This document shows, one piece after another, positions 34,691 to 45,010 of a stretch of DNA of 64,000 bases (positions within the stretch are counted from its first letter, which is position 1; every line of letters begins with the position of its first letter). The DNA is from Synchiropus splendidus (taxonomy: Eukaryota; Chordata; Actinopteri; Syngnathiformes; Callionymidae). The position numbers and the translations under genes were made by a program. Under the pieces are notes generated by a model. The model made no database searches. It was not told the DNA's origin and saw only the letters and a program-made list of their open reading frames with translations. The stretch covers positions 331,190 to 395,189 of the forward strand of contig NC_071334.1 of NCBI RefSeq assembly GCF_027744825.2. Reading direction: 5' to 3'.

Positions 34691-37600
34691 TTCGAGATGC
34701 CACACGGATCCACTAATAAGCACTGCAATAACTGCAGTGCAGACCTGCAACATTTGCCAAGCAGAGCAGCCCAGGCGACAGAGGCTGGCAAAACGACTGA
34801 AAACTTTTGAGAAAAAAAAGAGGAGTGGTTGAAAAACCAAAAAAAAAAACAACACCGCCTCACGTGTGATGGACGAGGCACAAATGCTGGTATGTTTGAC
34901 ATCAGTAATTGTATTTTTCAAATTCATGGCATAACATATGGCGATTTCATTTTTTTTTTCAGCTGGAAAAACTGCACACTTTGGGCCACAGAGCTGTGGT
35001 GTTTCTAGCTCGGCCAGGCCAGAAAGCTGGCACTTGGTCCAGTCAGGTGGTCCAGTCCAAGTGGCACCTGACTGACCATGCCAGCAAGTGCCTGGACCGG
35101 ATGAAGGACCTATATATGGCGGTTGTTAGAGGTAAGCTTGTTCATGTGCACATGTAATAATGGGCCGGATTCAGATCAGGCCATCATTCATTATTAGCCC
35201 TTTTTTGACTTCATTAGTCACCAGCAACCTCTTTCCCTCATATAACTGCATATAAATGTTTTTATATATAGTGGAACAATACACCACATTAGCATCTGCT
35301 CCAGAGTCTAACCACAGTTCTGTGGTGGAGGATTGTTGGTCCCTGCAAAGCTTTCTGACCATTTTACCTTGTGGTCTCACTGTTATTTCCCTGCTCTGAC
35401 ACATCTTTCCCACGGTGCCAGTAGCTGTAGAATGTTCCTCAGGGTAGACAAAAACAGCTGAAAGCAGCAAGATCCAAAGATCCTATCTGAGAGCTTTTTT
35501 GATGTTGAATTCTGGAAAATAATTTTAAAGTCTATGTGGTGTAAATCAGTCTTTTAAGGCTGAGTATCTCTGGAAGATTAGAAAGTTCTGTGTGTGTATA
35601 TACAAAAATCTCACTCTGATCATATTGTCTATCTGTTCCACAAAGGTTGGACAGATATGCAGCCATCAACCTCCTCCACCATCCATCCGTCCACAACCTC
35701 TGCCAGCCAGCCGTCTACCTCCTCCAAAAGAGCCTCCACAGGCCCTCTGAGTATGTAGTAATTAGATCTTTGAGACATGTCTGCAATCCAATTACCAGAA
35801 TATCTGTTTTGGTTCATAAATTATTTGTAGACATTATAACATTCAGGTGAAAGACTTTTTATAGTTCAGGTTGCTATGACAAAGTCTGACATGTCAGAGA
35901 TGAGCATGTTATGACATGGTTTATTTGCACGAGATGCGTCATTGGTTTTTGATCGTTAGTCTATTGGATGTTATATGTAATAAAATATTGTGGGAATTAT
36001 TCAGTACAAACAGTTATATTTATCCTCAACAGGCTTACCTCCAAGAAAAAGCACCAGAAGGAAGACAGAAGATGGATCCAAAGGTTCTTACATATTATAC
36101 ATCATACACTGCCTTGCAAAGATGTAAAAAGTGATGTTATAAAACCATAAGACTTGAAATACAAATATGAAATTAGACACAAAACAAAGAAATTAGAATT
36201 ATGACCACACAAACTAAAAATTATTTTAATATCCCTACATCAAAGTCTTGCCATTCTTAAATCCGATGCACACAGTCCACTGTTGCTGACATAAGTCAAG
36301 TGACTGCCCTGGCCTCTAAACATGATGTATCTCATAAAGGCAATACAATGCAAGATTGTGCAGTGCCTTAAAACTATTACACACAGAAATATCACATGCA
36401 GCTGTAAATGATTTTATTTGTACTTTCTTCATATTTTAGTGAATGTTCATTGCAGTATATATTTTGGCCTGAAGACGTAGTGGGCACATCTGATGGTAAT
36501 TTTTCACCACAAACACCACACCTTGCTCACTTGTGCAGAACCTATGTATAATCTGGAAAAGCAAGAAGAAACCATACATAGTATCTATTTTGAATGATGA
36601 ATTTGTCAGTGCACTGTATATGCCTTGATGTTTTTTCACTCAACGCTTTAACAATTTAAACGTACACTTTTTGCTCTTTCAGAATGCAGCCATATGGTTG
36701 GAGATGACGGGTATTACCCAGTGAAACGGGTAGTAAAAACAAAAAACAAAAGGTTCTGTTTTGTCATTACTTGATGTAGATATGTAATGTAAATATACAC
36801 ATTAACTGTGGATGTGTTGTTAATTTCAATGGCATTTTTTTTGTTTCAGGGGAAAATAATGGAAGTAATCGAGTGGGAGCCCTGCTCCATGTGGTATGTA
36901 CATTTTCTCTCTTCTTTATGATGAAATTTGAGGTTTGACTCAGGCAGCCAGAGAAGGTATGAGTCACATTCCAACATAGAACATTCCAACTTCTGTCGAG
37001 AAGTTGAGATGGTCTGGGGTGTATGCACCTTTCGAACAGTGAATAGTGCTGGACGGTTACTGCAGATGTATTCACTTGTAATAGTCACCCGTCCAAGTGT
37101 AGTAGAGGATCCACCCAATAGGATGCATTCACTGGGTGGGTGCAATATGGTAATGTGTGTGTACTTGAAGTCCCTGTCCAAGGGAGAAAGGTATTGATGG
37201 GCCATTATGTTAATGTCTAAGTTAAAGAGATGACAGTGGGTGCTACAATTCAGGCTTATGACCACATCAGCTAGTTATGAAAGACAAAGGCTCTATTCAC
37301 ATGTTGATCTAGCTGAGGAGGGTGTTCAGGACATCATTGTATAAAGCTGAAAGATAGGGTCCAAGTCAAGACCTCATGTTGAAAGAAGGATTTCCCCTCT
37401 GGTCAAAGTGGCTTCTTTAACTCCTGTTTCAAAACATGTCTGCATTCTCCCTTTACATGCTGTTTTAGTGTTAACATTCTGGGCCTGATACTGCAAAGGT
37501 CTGAGATCAAGTTTGTGTTCCAATGGCAATGCCTCAGTCAAACTACTATAGAAGAAAGATATACAAATGTACATGTTCATGTGTGTGTTACAAACTGAAG

Positions 37601-37715
37601 ACCAGCAAGGATCATTGTTCTTTACCCTGCTGTGATTAAATCTTTTTTTTCTTTCTCTTGCAGTGGAAAGATATTCCAACTTGAGTGGGTACGGATGGAA
37701 GAAACCAAAAAATAA
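34691..37715 (+). pseudogene. Second KDZ-element gene; unknown protein with chromodomain-like C-terminus
   Basis: Inferred exons: 34691-34889 (ATG 34697), 34963-35131, 35646-35750, 36033-36083, 36683-36752, 36850-36893, 37664-37715. The N-terminus has paired cysteines (CNNC, CNIC) and a lysine-rich helix. Exon 2 encodes an LEKLHTLGHRAVVFLARPG stretch. Exon 3 is Ser/Thr/Pro-rich, and exon 4 basic (PPRKSTRRKT). The last exons give YYPVKRVV, GKIMEVIEWEP and FQLEWVRMEE, which align by eye with the beta strands and closing helix of a chromodomain, with a CxxC inserted. Frame is lost near poly-A or low-complexity runs in exon 1 and at the exon 5/6 junction, so this copy looks inactive. The function is not known. 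A role in target choice or chromatin contact is only an inference. Confidence 0.5.
37048..37150 (-). repeat. Internal inverted-repeat partner (right), in second gene's intron
   Basis: Reverse complement of about 29630-29735, with similarity fading out toward 36930. It lies in the last intron of the second gene. Confidence 0.8.
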
Positions 37716-37807
37716 CAATTTGTTCATAATACTAAATACATCTGCAAAAGTGTGATCTTGATGTTGTCATGCAATTCATACATGCGTACAAGGAGATGAA
37801 TATAATG

Positions 37808-37813
37808 AATAAA
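37808..37813 (+). terminator. Poly(A) signal after the second KDZ gene
   Basis: AATAAA 93 bp after the TAA stop at 37713-37715. Confidence 0.55.
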
Positions 37814-37949
37814 TAATTTGACCCTGAAGTAGAATGAAATTGTCATAACAGAACTGAAATCCTTTATTTCAATTTCCTCTGACCCATTAAAATATTAAAA
37901 AAGAGATGTACATGCCGGATGTGACGCCATCATCCCGCGGCAGGCAGGA

Positions 37950-38494
37950 CATCCCGCCATGTTTCTGTTCTGGTCGACCACTGATGATGACGTCAAAGTC
38001 CGACGTGTTTGTACAATTGAATTATTCATCCAAAGCATAAATTCACGTCTCCGAAGAAACGTCGGCGTCCACATCACGTGTACATATTTAAACAGAATGA
38101 AAACTAGAAACTACGGCTTGGGAGGTTTGGAATGGTCCGCCTGCGTTTCAGCTGACGTCAGTGACGGAGAACGAAGCATGAGTCAGCAAAACGAATAAAT
38201 GACGGAACTTCCTTTCTTGCCAAAAGACTTTATATGCAGTTGACACGACTCGATCCGATAATACTATCTGGCGCAGAAATGTATTCGATACAAATGATAA
38301 ATAAATAACGTATTCGGTCCGTGATGTCAGTTCCTTCTCCAGTCGGATAATAAATATTATATCAATTTCATGACATAATATTTAAAAATTAAAGAGTACA
38401 TTACATGTGATTACAACTCTGCTTACAACAGCTTTTAATTATTTTTAAATCCCGCAATTAGCTGTGGAATTACTGGCCAGCTGTACAATAATAC
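37950..38494 (-). repeat. Right inverted repeat of KDZ element, inner part
   Basis: Reverse complement of the inner half of the left repeat (about 27985-28455). It is interrupted at 38494 by the gypsy insertion and continues at 44242. Confidence 0.85.
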
Positions 38495-38687
38495 TGTAGC
38501 CGAGCTGTTCTGCAGAAGAGGAATTTAGGACTCAAGAACCAGACAGTTTCATTGAACAGCGGCCCCGAACGTTGCCGCTCCGTTTATTGTCAACACCAAT
38601 CAACCGTTCCACATTTCCGTTACCCCTCCAAAATAAAACGGACCCACGCGTAGCGACAGAGACAAACAACAAATATAACTCCTTACA
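38495..38687 (-). repeat. 3' LTR of nested gypsy
   Basis: 193 bp, with ends TGTAGCCGAGC and CTCCTTACA (plus-strand reading). It differs from the 5' LTR at about four bases. Confidence 0.93.
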
Positions 38688-38700
38688 GTTCTCCCCCCCT
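38688..38700 (-). other. Polypurine tract of nested gypsy
   Basis: AGGGGGGAGAAC on the minus strand, directly inside the 3' LTR, the expected plus-strand priming site. Confidence 0.85.
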
Positions 38701-38972
38701 TCGAGAAAGAAACGTCCCAGTTTCACCGCATGAAAAGGCAATACCATTCCAAACACTGTGCCCACAGAAATACAATGAATATATATATATATACACATAT
38801 GCACACAAGTATCACTTAGAACCTTGGTATTAGGAACTACTACTCCCACCTGTCCCTATATACCAGCTTAGCTGATATATGACAGATTTAAAACACACCA
38901 AGGAATGATAAATGTCTGACAGGTTTGACATGAAGCATAACTCTATCTTAACAGAACATTAACAGAACACCA

Positions 38973-40440
38973 TTAAGACATAACAAAGTTATCAAAGTGG
39001 GATGGGACCCTCACTCGTCTCCCTGCACGAGTCACAGCCTGAGGAGGCCCCCTCGTGGCATTCTCCGGAATGGGGTTATCACTCTCCATCCCAACATTTT
39101 CAATGCACTCAGCCTGCTCGTTTTGCTGTGAAGGCAAAAAAACAATGGGGTTTTCAACAGGAACAGGCAATGTATATGGTTTTAGACGATCATAATGAAC
39201 AACTTGAGTACGACCGTCCAGCTCGAATGCATCACCGATTTGATAGGTCAATCCTGTTTCTCCCTGCGTTTCACACACAGACATGACACGATATGGACCT
39301 TTCCAATGTGCAGCGAGTTTCAAACGACCCTCTGTCGGATTGTTCAACCGCACCAAATCCCCAACAGCATATGAATGATGTCTAACTGTTGAGTCATAAT
39401 ACAGTTTCTGTTCCTCATGGGCGACCATATTGTTTAGCCGGGCCACCTTGAACGCAGTGTCAAGTTTCAATGCTAATGAGGTGACAAAGTCAGGGTGCGT
39501 CAGCCCCTGATGTTGTCGACCAATTGGCACGAGCATATCCATGGGTGTTCTAGCCTCCCTTCCGTGTGTCAGGTAGAAAGGAGTGAAGCGTGTTGATGCA
39601 TGGACTGAAGTGTTGTACGCAAACGCCACATGTTTCACGAAGTCATCCCATTCACCACCACCACAGTCAAGCAATGCTCTGGCCAGTTGGTTGATGAGAG
39701 TCCTGTTAAAACGTTCAACCATGCCATCCGATTTCGGATTATAAGGGCAGGTGCGTGTCTTCTTGATACCCAAAAGCATGCACAGTTTTTGGACAACCTC
39801 TGATTCAAACTGTCTACCTTGATCACTATGCAGAACTTCTGGAACCCCATGTGCCAGAACATAATCCTCGAATAAGCAGCCAGCAACAGTCTGAGCCGTT
39901 TGATTAGCCAGAGCATATAGATTGACATATTTAGTGAAATAATCTTCCACCACCAGCACATATCTATTGCCCTTTGAAGTTACAGGTAATTCAAGAACGT
40001 CCATCGCCACCCTCTGAAAAGGCCGTCCTGTTTGTACACCCCCCATGGGCGCACGATGCTTCGGTGTAGGAGTTTTGCGAGTCTGACAGGGAACACATTG
40101 TTCGCACCACTGACGAATATCCTTAAACATGTAAGGCCAGTAGCAGGAGACTCTCACTTTCTCCCAAACTCTGTCAGCCCCAAAATGTGCTGCTAACGGA
40201 CCACCATGTAGTTGCTTTAATACCTCCTCCACCATTGAGGAGGGAATCACTACTTGGCAGAGAGCCTCGCCAGTGAGTGAAGATGTCAAAGACCGGCAGA
40301 GCAGACCATCCTGGAGTGACAAGCGTGAAAACTCTGTCCACAACTTACGCAACCATCGTGAACTGCCCCTCATCTGAAACCTCGTAGGCCGGGACACATT
40401 CTCAGAAATCGACTCGGATATCTGGATCAGACTGTTGGTG
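38973..40440 (-). CDS. Nested gypsy pol, integrase part
   Basis: Open from about 40440, where it leaves the upstream pol frame, to the stop at 38973. It shows the HHCC zinc-binding finger (final pair CEQCVPC, about residue 85-90), the catalytic core with Asp near VAMDVLELP, Asp in HSDQGRQFES, and a conserved Glu in GMVERFNRT, then a C-terminal DNA-binding region. The enzyme inserts the cDNA copy into the genome. The frame differs by one base from the RT/RNase H frame, so one small indel near 40405-40440 appears to separate it from the rest of pol. There is no env-like frame downstream. Confidence 0.85.
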
Positions 40441-42822
40441 CTGAATCAGAATATCTCTGTCAATAGAAAGTTCTTGTTGGAAAGAACTTGGCACGTCTGT
40501 TAGTTCATCAGCATTCAGCTCTGCATTTAGCGAAGCATCAGCTGAGGAGTCCAATAATGCCGCATCAACAGGAGAAGATTCCTCATCCGGTTGAGTCATG
40601 ACATAATTCACCCCTGATGAGACTTGCGGTGAGAAACCACCCTCAACCACACACGACCTGACTTGAGGGCGTCTCGACAGAGCATCTGCGTTAATATTCA
40701 ACTCTCCTTTTTTGTATTTGAGGACCCAGTTAAATGGATCCAGCTCCAGAATCCACCTAGCCCTCTTTCCAGACGGATCTTTATCAATGGCCATAGTACG
40801 AAGGTTCAATAGCGGTCTGTGGTCAGTGAAGATTGTGAACTCTGCCGACCCCAAGTAATGTCTAAACTGACGCACCGCCCACACAATCGCCCACAACTCC
40901 CTATCAAATGTAGACCAGCGTTTCTCAGTGGAGGTTAGTGCTTGACTAGCATAAGCAACCACTCCTTCTAACCCATCATGATCCTGAGCTAGTACTGCCC
41001 CCACAGCCATCAAAGACGCATCAGTGTACACCTTGAAAGGAAGTGTAAAGTCAGGCATCAATACCACAGGCGGAGACGTCAACACTTTTCTGAGATATTG
41101 AAAAGCAGCATCACATTCGGGAGTCCAGTTGAAGGGTGTGTCTTTGCAAGTCAGTTTATGAAGTGGAGCTGCATGCAAAGCAAAGTCTTTCACAAAACGT
41201 CTATAATATGAACATAATCCGACAAAAGCCCTGACTTCTGTAGGATTTTGGGGTGTGGGCCATGAACAGACCTTTTCAACATTACGGGGATCAGGCTGGA
41301 GCCCCTGATTCGATACCACATGTCCTAGGAACACCACATGGCTTTGTGCAAAATGACACTTGCTAGGATTCAGCTTCAGTCCTGCCTTTTGAATCCGGGA
41401 CAATACCTCACGCAGAGTCAACAGGTGATGCTCGAAGGTAGGACTGTACACCAGCACATCATCCAGGTAAACCATACACACCTGCCATGGCAACCCTCTC
41501 AACACCAACTCCATCATGCGTTGAAACGTAGCAGGAGCGTTGGTCAAGCCCATAGGCATCGAGCGCCATTGATAGAGGCCCCTGCCGGTGGAAAATGCTG
41601 TCTTTTCTCTGTCTTCTTCCGCCACCTCAACTTGCCAGTAACCATTTGCAAAGTCCAATGTGCTGAACCAGCAAGCGCCAGCCAATGCATCCAGTGTATC
41701 ATCCAGCCTGGGAAGAGGATGAGAGTCTCTTATGGTGATACTGTTCAGGCGACGATAATCAATGCAAAACCTCCAGTCGCCATTCTTTTTCTTCACCAAC
41801 ACTACAGGTGAGGCCCACGGACTGCAGCTCTCCTCAATAACCCCCTGAGACAAAAGGGTCGCCACCTGGTTGTCAATCTCCTTTCTCTTCTCCGGTGAAG
41901 TTCTGTAAGCTTGTTGCCGAAGTGGGGCATGATCACCAGTTCTAATATGGTGCTTTACCAGTGAACATTTACCTGCCACAGCTTTCGATACATTAAAGAT
42001 GTCCTGGAACTCTTCAAGTAATTCCATCAACTGGATCTTCTGATGCCCCTCAGCTGGAGATTCCCGTAATGACTCCATAATACGGTCTTTATTTGGCATC
42101 ACTGCTTCAGCCACACAAAGAGGTTGTGGAAGTGACAGCACTTCGGTCTCGTTCCTTGAAAAAAACTCACCAAGGTGCATGCCTTTCTTCAACACCATGT
42201 CTTGATCTGTTGGATTCAAGATTCTTGCAGTGGTGACTCCATCTTTTACGTGAGTAACGGTATGAGCCACAACACATTCACATGTAGAAGGTAAGTTAGG
42301 AGATAGATACCCCACAAAGTCCATGTTCTTATCCGATGATACGGAGACATTGCAACATAAAGGGATCAAGTCCTTGTCCTGCATAAGGGGGACGACCACA
42401 TCCCATAACTGTAGTCTTTGATGGGTATAATCCAAAAGAGCGTGATTCAAAATAAGGAAGTCCAGTCCAAGTATTGCAGATTGGGATGACTCCCTTAGCA
42501 CGTAAAACCTTTGTTGCCAAGAGTGCTCACCAATGCGCAGAGTCACGGTTATTGAGCCTAATGTGTCCAGCATCTGTCCATTCACAGCATGAGCCACCAC
42601 AACAGCAGTCTGTAGGGGTCGTTTGCGCAAAGAAGGAACTGACATGCGAAAATCTGCACTCATGAACGACTCAGTGGAGCCAGAGTCAACCAAAATGTTC
42701 ACTTCAGTGCCCTCAACGCTGCCCCTAATATATGACGTGCAGCAGTGTTGCTCCCTGGAGGGTTGATGCAGGTCTCCATGTAACTCAGGGCCCCTGGTGA
42801 CCGTAGCTGGTGTCTGGCCCAC
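40402..42822 (-). CDS. Nested gypsy pol: protease, reverse transcriptase, RNase H
   Basis: 806 codons. Aspartic protease DSGSTESF is near residue 46. The reverse transcriptase has KKKNGDWRFCIDYRRLN and the catalytic YLDD near residue 452. RNase H begins at YTDAS near residue 599, with FTDHRPLL downstream. Order and motifs are those of Ty3/gypsy. The frame is minus one relative to gag: it is already open across the gag stop, which suggests translation by a -1 shift, as in many gypsy elements. The first listed codon is a GTG, not a true initiator. Enzymatic residues look intact, but the frame ends early through the small indel before the integrase. Confidence 0.9.
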   Translation of the reverse strand: MGQTPATVTRGPELHGDLHQPSREQHCCTSYIRGSVEGTEVNILVDSGSTESFMSADFRMSVPSLRKRPLQTAVVVAHAVNGQMLDTLGSITVTLRIGEHSWQQRFYVLRESSQSAILGLDFLILNHALLDYTHQRLQLWDVVVPLMQDKDLIPLCCNVSVSSDKNMDFVGYLSPNLPSTCECVVAHTVTHVKDGVTTARILNPTDQDMVLKKGMHLGEFFSRNETEVLSLPQPLCVAEAVMPNKDRIMESLRESPAEGHQKIQLMELLEEFQDIFNVSKAVAGKCSLVKHHIRTGDHAPLRQQAYRTSPEKRKEIDNQVATLLSQGVIEESCSPWASPVVLVKKKNGDWRFCIDYRRLNSITIRDSHPLPRLDDTLDALAGACWFSTLDFANGYWQVEVAEEDREKTAFSTGRGLYQWRSMPMGLTNAPATFQRMMELVLRGLPWQVCMVYLDDVLVYSPTFEHHLLTLREVLSRIQKAGLKLNPSKCHFAQSHVVFLGHVVSNQGLQPDPRNVEKVCSWPTPQNPTEVRAFVGLCSYYRRFVKDFALHAAPLHKLTCKDTPFNWTPECDAAFQYLRKVLTSPPVVLMPDFTLPFKVYTDASLMAVGAVLAQDHDGLEGVVAYASQALTSTEKRWSTFDRELWAIVWAVRQFRHYLGSAEFTIFTDHRPLLNLRTMAIDKDPSGKRARWILELDPFNWVLKYKKGELNINADALSRRPQVRSCVVEGGFSPQVSSGVNYVMTQPDEESSPVDAALLDSSADASLNAELNADELTDVPSSFQQELSIDRDILIQHQQSDPDIRVDF

Positions 42823-42830
42823 AACATCAG

Positions 42831-43892
42831 CTACTGAGCATTTCCCGACTGACTGCCCGCTTCCCCTCTCCTGGGAGAAAGAAAACGCACACCTCCCCGT
42901 CTCGGAGTGTTTCCACCTGTCGCCTCTGGACTGCGCCGGCTGGGGGACCGGCCTCGGTCTCCAGCATTATGCACTCTCTCCTGACTGGGTTCCCGGTTCC
43001 TTTCCCGCCAGCGCCGGTCGGACAAAGTTGACTGACAGTCCAATTCTCCACAAGTGCATCTACACCTTCGTCCACGGTTTGACCACTCACACTCTTCCCT
43101 GTTTGCCTGCCTTCTCAATCTGTCATTTTCCTCCATTATTTTCTTCATCTCCACTCTCATTTCCCTCATCTCATCCAGTAAACGATCCAATGATGACTGT
43201 GTACAAATAGAATTCACAGTACCAGCTGCTTGCAGAACAGGGGAGGAGCGTTGATAAGGGGTCCCGTAATCCATCTTTAGAGCTTCCCTGGCCATCTCGC
43301 ACCTGCTCGCGATCATCAAAGCTTCTTCCAGATCTGTTGCCCCCTGTTCATGGCACTTTGCTCTTAAAGCCGGGTCAAGTCCAGCTAACAACCGACGGTA
43401 CTTCTCCTCCCTCTGTGCCACCTGTCCATAGTTTGGGAATGCTTCATGCACGAGTCGACTAATGTCCGCAGCATAAACGTCCAAACTCTCACCGGGGGCA
43501 CGCATCCGGGCGGACAGATTCGTTCTGAAGCGGTCCAGAAAGTAGCCATGACCAAACGCCTCCATCAATCTCGCCTTCACGGCCGCATAGTCCCTCTGCA
43601 CTGCCCTCGGTAGGCTGTCCCACAGTAGGAAGGCAGCTTTCGTCAGTCGAGTTGGCAAAATGTGACTCAGTTCATCTTCACATTCCTGGTCATTATTCCC
43701 AACCAACGCACTCACGGCCACCTCATACTGTCGGACCCAGCATGGGAAGCCCTGCTCCTCGTCTCCGGCGAAGGGCGGGGGAAGTTCGATGCCAACGTTG
43801 CCTGAGTAGTTACGGTCACGGCGTTCGAACTTGGTGTCTGTTGAGTCGTCCACTTGTTCCCACATCTTCCTCAGGTCCAAGCTCTCGAACAA
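42831..43892 (-). CDS. Nested gypsy gag
   Basis: 353 codons from an ATG at 43892. It contains a retrotransposon-gag-like helical region (about residues 60-200, with AAFLLWDSLP and the RMRAPGESLDVYAADI segment), a predicted coiled coil (about 235-265) and an arginine-rich tail that would bind RNA. A CTCGELDC cysteine motif stands where a zinc knuckle is expected but does not fit CCHC exactly. Gag forms the particle. Pol follows in the -1 frame. The frame is intact. Confidence 0.85.
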   Translation of the reverse strand: MFESLDLRKMWEQVDDSTDTKFERRDRNYSGNVGIELPPPFAGDEEQGFPCWVRQYEVAVSALVGNNDQECEDELSHILPTRLTKAAFLLWDSLPRAVQRDYAAVKARLMEAFGHGYFLDRFRTNLSARMRAPGESLDVYAADISRLVHEAFPNYGQVAQREEKYRRLLAGLDPALRAKCHEQGATDLEEALMIASRCEMAREALKMDYGTPYQRSSPVLQAAGTVNSICTQSSLDRLLDEMREMRVEMKKIMEENDRLRRQANREECEWSNRGRRCRCTCGELDCQSTLSDRRWRERNREPSQERVHNAGDRGRSPSRRSPEATGGNTPRRGGVRFLSPRRGEAGSQSGNAQ

Positions 43893-44026
43893 CTAACGAC
43901 CTGGCTACACGCGGTATTTTTCTTCCACGTGCTGTCTGAAAACTTCACACTACCTACAGCGGTTAGCAGGTGCTAACTCTAACTTCCACACTGCAGCTTA
44001 AGCGACGAATTCTCACCCGCACGAAA

Positions 44027-44044
44027 TCCCACCGCTGCCACCAA
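44027..44044 (-). other. Primer-binding site of nested gypsy
   Basis: TTGGTGGCAGCGGTGGGA on the minus strand, starting directly inside the 5' LTR, a common tRNA primer-site form in gypsy elements. The tRNA species was not determined. Confidence 0.75.
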
Positions 44045-44237
44045 TGTAGCCGAGCTGTTCTGCAGAAGAGGAATTTAGGACTCAAGAACTAGATAGTTTC
44101 ATTGAACAGCGGCCCCGAACGTTGCCGCTCCCTTTATTGTCAACACCAATCAACCGTTCCACATTTCCGTTACCCCTCCAAAATAAAACGGACCCGCGCG
44201 TAGCGACAGAGACAAACAACAAATATAACTCCTTACA
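44045..44237 (-). repeat. 5' LTR of nested gypsy
   Basis: 193-bp partner of 38495-38687. Transcription of the element would start in this copy and run leftward. Confidence 0.93.
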
Positions 44238-44241
44238 ATAC

Positions 44242-44887
44242 ATTGAATTGAGACCTACGAGAGAATCTGGGTCAAAACGAAAAAAAACGAAGCGTCAAAT
44301 GCATGAAACGAGCGGAAAAAAATGAAAGTCAGGTGTACATTTGTCGCTAGAAATGTGATCAAAACGCAACAAAAGCTTTTAATTGTTTTAAAATCTCAGA
44401 GTTTAAAGCAAAACTAGAACGGGTGTCCGCCATGCTTTGTGTTCTATCAGTCACGTGACCAGAGGCACGCCATTCACAAATCCATTGAGAAATGACGCGT
44501 ACGAGAGAAACGATTTTTGAGGCAAAGTATTCAAAGGATTACGGTATGCCAAGTGGACAAGCGTAGTTATTGCACGTTTTTCAGTGCGAGCAGATAACCG
44601 ACCCAAAATAGAATATATTTGTCGCTAGAAATGCGATCAAAAGTCAACAAAAGCTTTTGTTTTAAAATCTCACAATTTATAGCGAAATAGAACGGATGTC
44701 CACCATGTTTTGTGTTCAGACAGGAGAGCAGGCTGTCAGTCACGTGACCGGAGGCACGCCCTTCATAAAGCCATTGAGAAATTAAATGTACCTGGGATAC
44801 GTTTTTTAAGGGAAATTCGTCTAACCACTACGTTTTCATGAAGTGGACAAACGTTGTTATTGCACGTTTTTTTGTGAGACTGGGTTG
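44242..44887 (-). repeat. Right inverted repeat of KDZ element, outer part
   Basis: Continues the repeat from 38494 after the gypsy insertion and includes both TCACGTGA/ATGGCGGAC-type sub-repeats, ending GTGAGACTGGGTTG. Confidence 0.88.
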
Positions 44888-45010
44888 CAACCTCTCGGAA
44901 GAGAATCCTGCTCCAAACTCCGACTGATCAAGCCAGTGTGCAGTGTAAATGGAAAAGACAGTAGTGACCTACTGAATGAATGTGAGGGTGTTTTTGCTGG
45001 GTGAGGGTGT

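Larger units (their letters stand above)
38491..44241 (-). mobile_element. Young, nearly intact Ty3/gypsy element nested in the KDZ repeat
   Basis: 193-bp LTRs (38495-38687 and 44045-44237, TG...CA) flank gag and pol on the minus strand, with primer-binding and polypurine sites in place. The flanking bases ATAC occur on both sides (38491-38494 and 44238-44241), a 4-bp target duplication (5 bp if the shared A is counted). The two LTRs differ at about 4 positions, which indicates a recent insertion. Removing it restores the KDZ inverted repeat. It is absent from the duplicated units. Confidence 0.93.
27320..44887 (+). mobile_element. KDZ/Zisupton-like DNA transposon with 1.1-kb inverted repeats
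   Basis: Termini CAACCCAGTCTCAC (27320) and GTGAGACTGGGTTG (ending 44887) are inverted copies. The inverted repeats extend about 1.1 kb, to about 28455 on the left and down to about 37950 on the right, the right arm being split by a later gypsy insertion. Without that insertion the element is about 11.8 kb. It carries two plus-strand interrupted genes. The transposase remnant fits the KDZ family (Kyakuja-Dileera-Zisupton), of which Zisupton is known from fish. The eight bases outside each end differ (TGAATATA versus CAACCTCT), because the flanks come from the two ends of the duplicated unit. Confidence 0.75.

Noticed and set aside
35171..35470. Minus-strand frame with LDSGADANVV as an aspartic protease
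   Set aside because: The short motif resembles a retroviral-type protease active site, but no RT, gag or LTR surrounds it and the frame is only 99 codons; too weak to call.
41338..41811. 157-codon plus-strand frame
   Set aside because: Antisense shadow of the nested gypsy reverse transcriptase.
27320..44887. Target-site duplication flanking the KDZ element
   Set aside because: Bases outside the two ends (TGAATATA and CAACCTCT) do not match in any 2-10 bp register.
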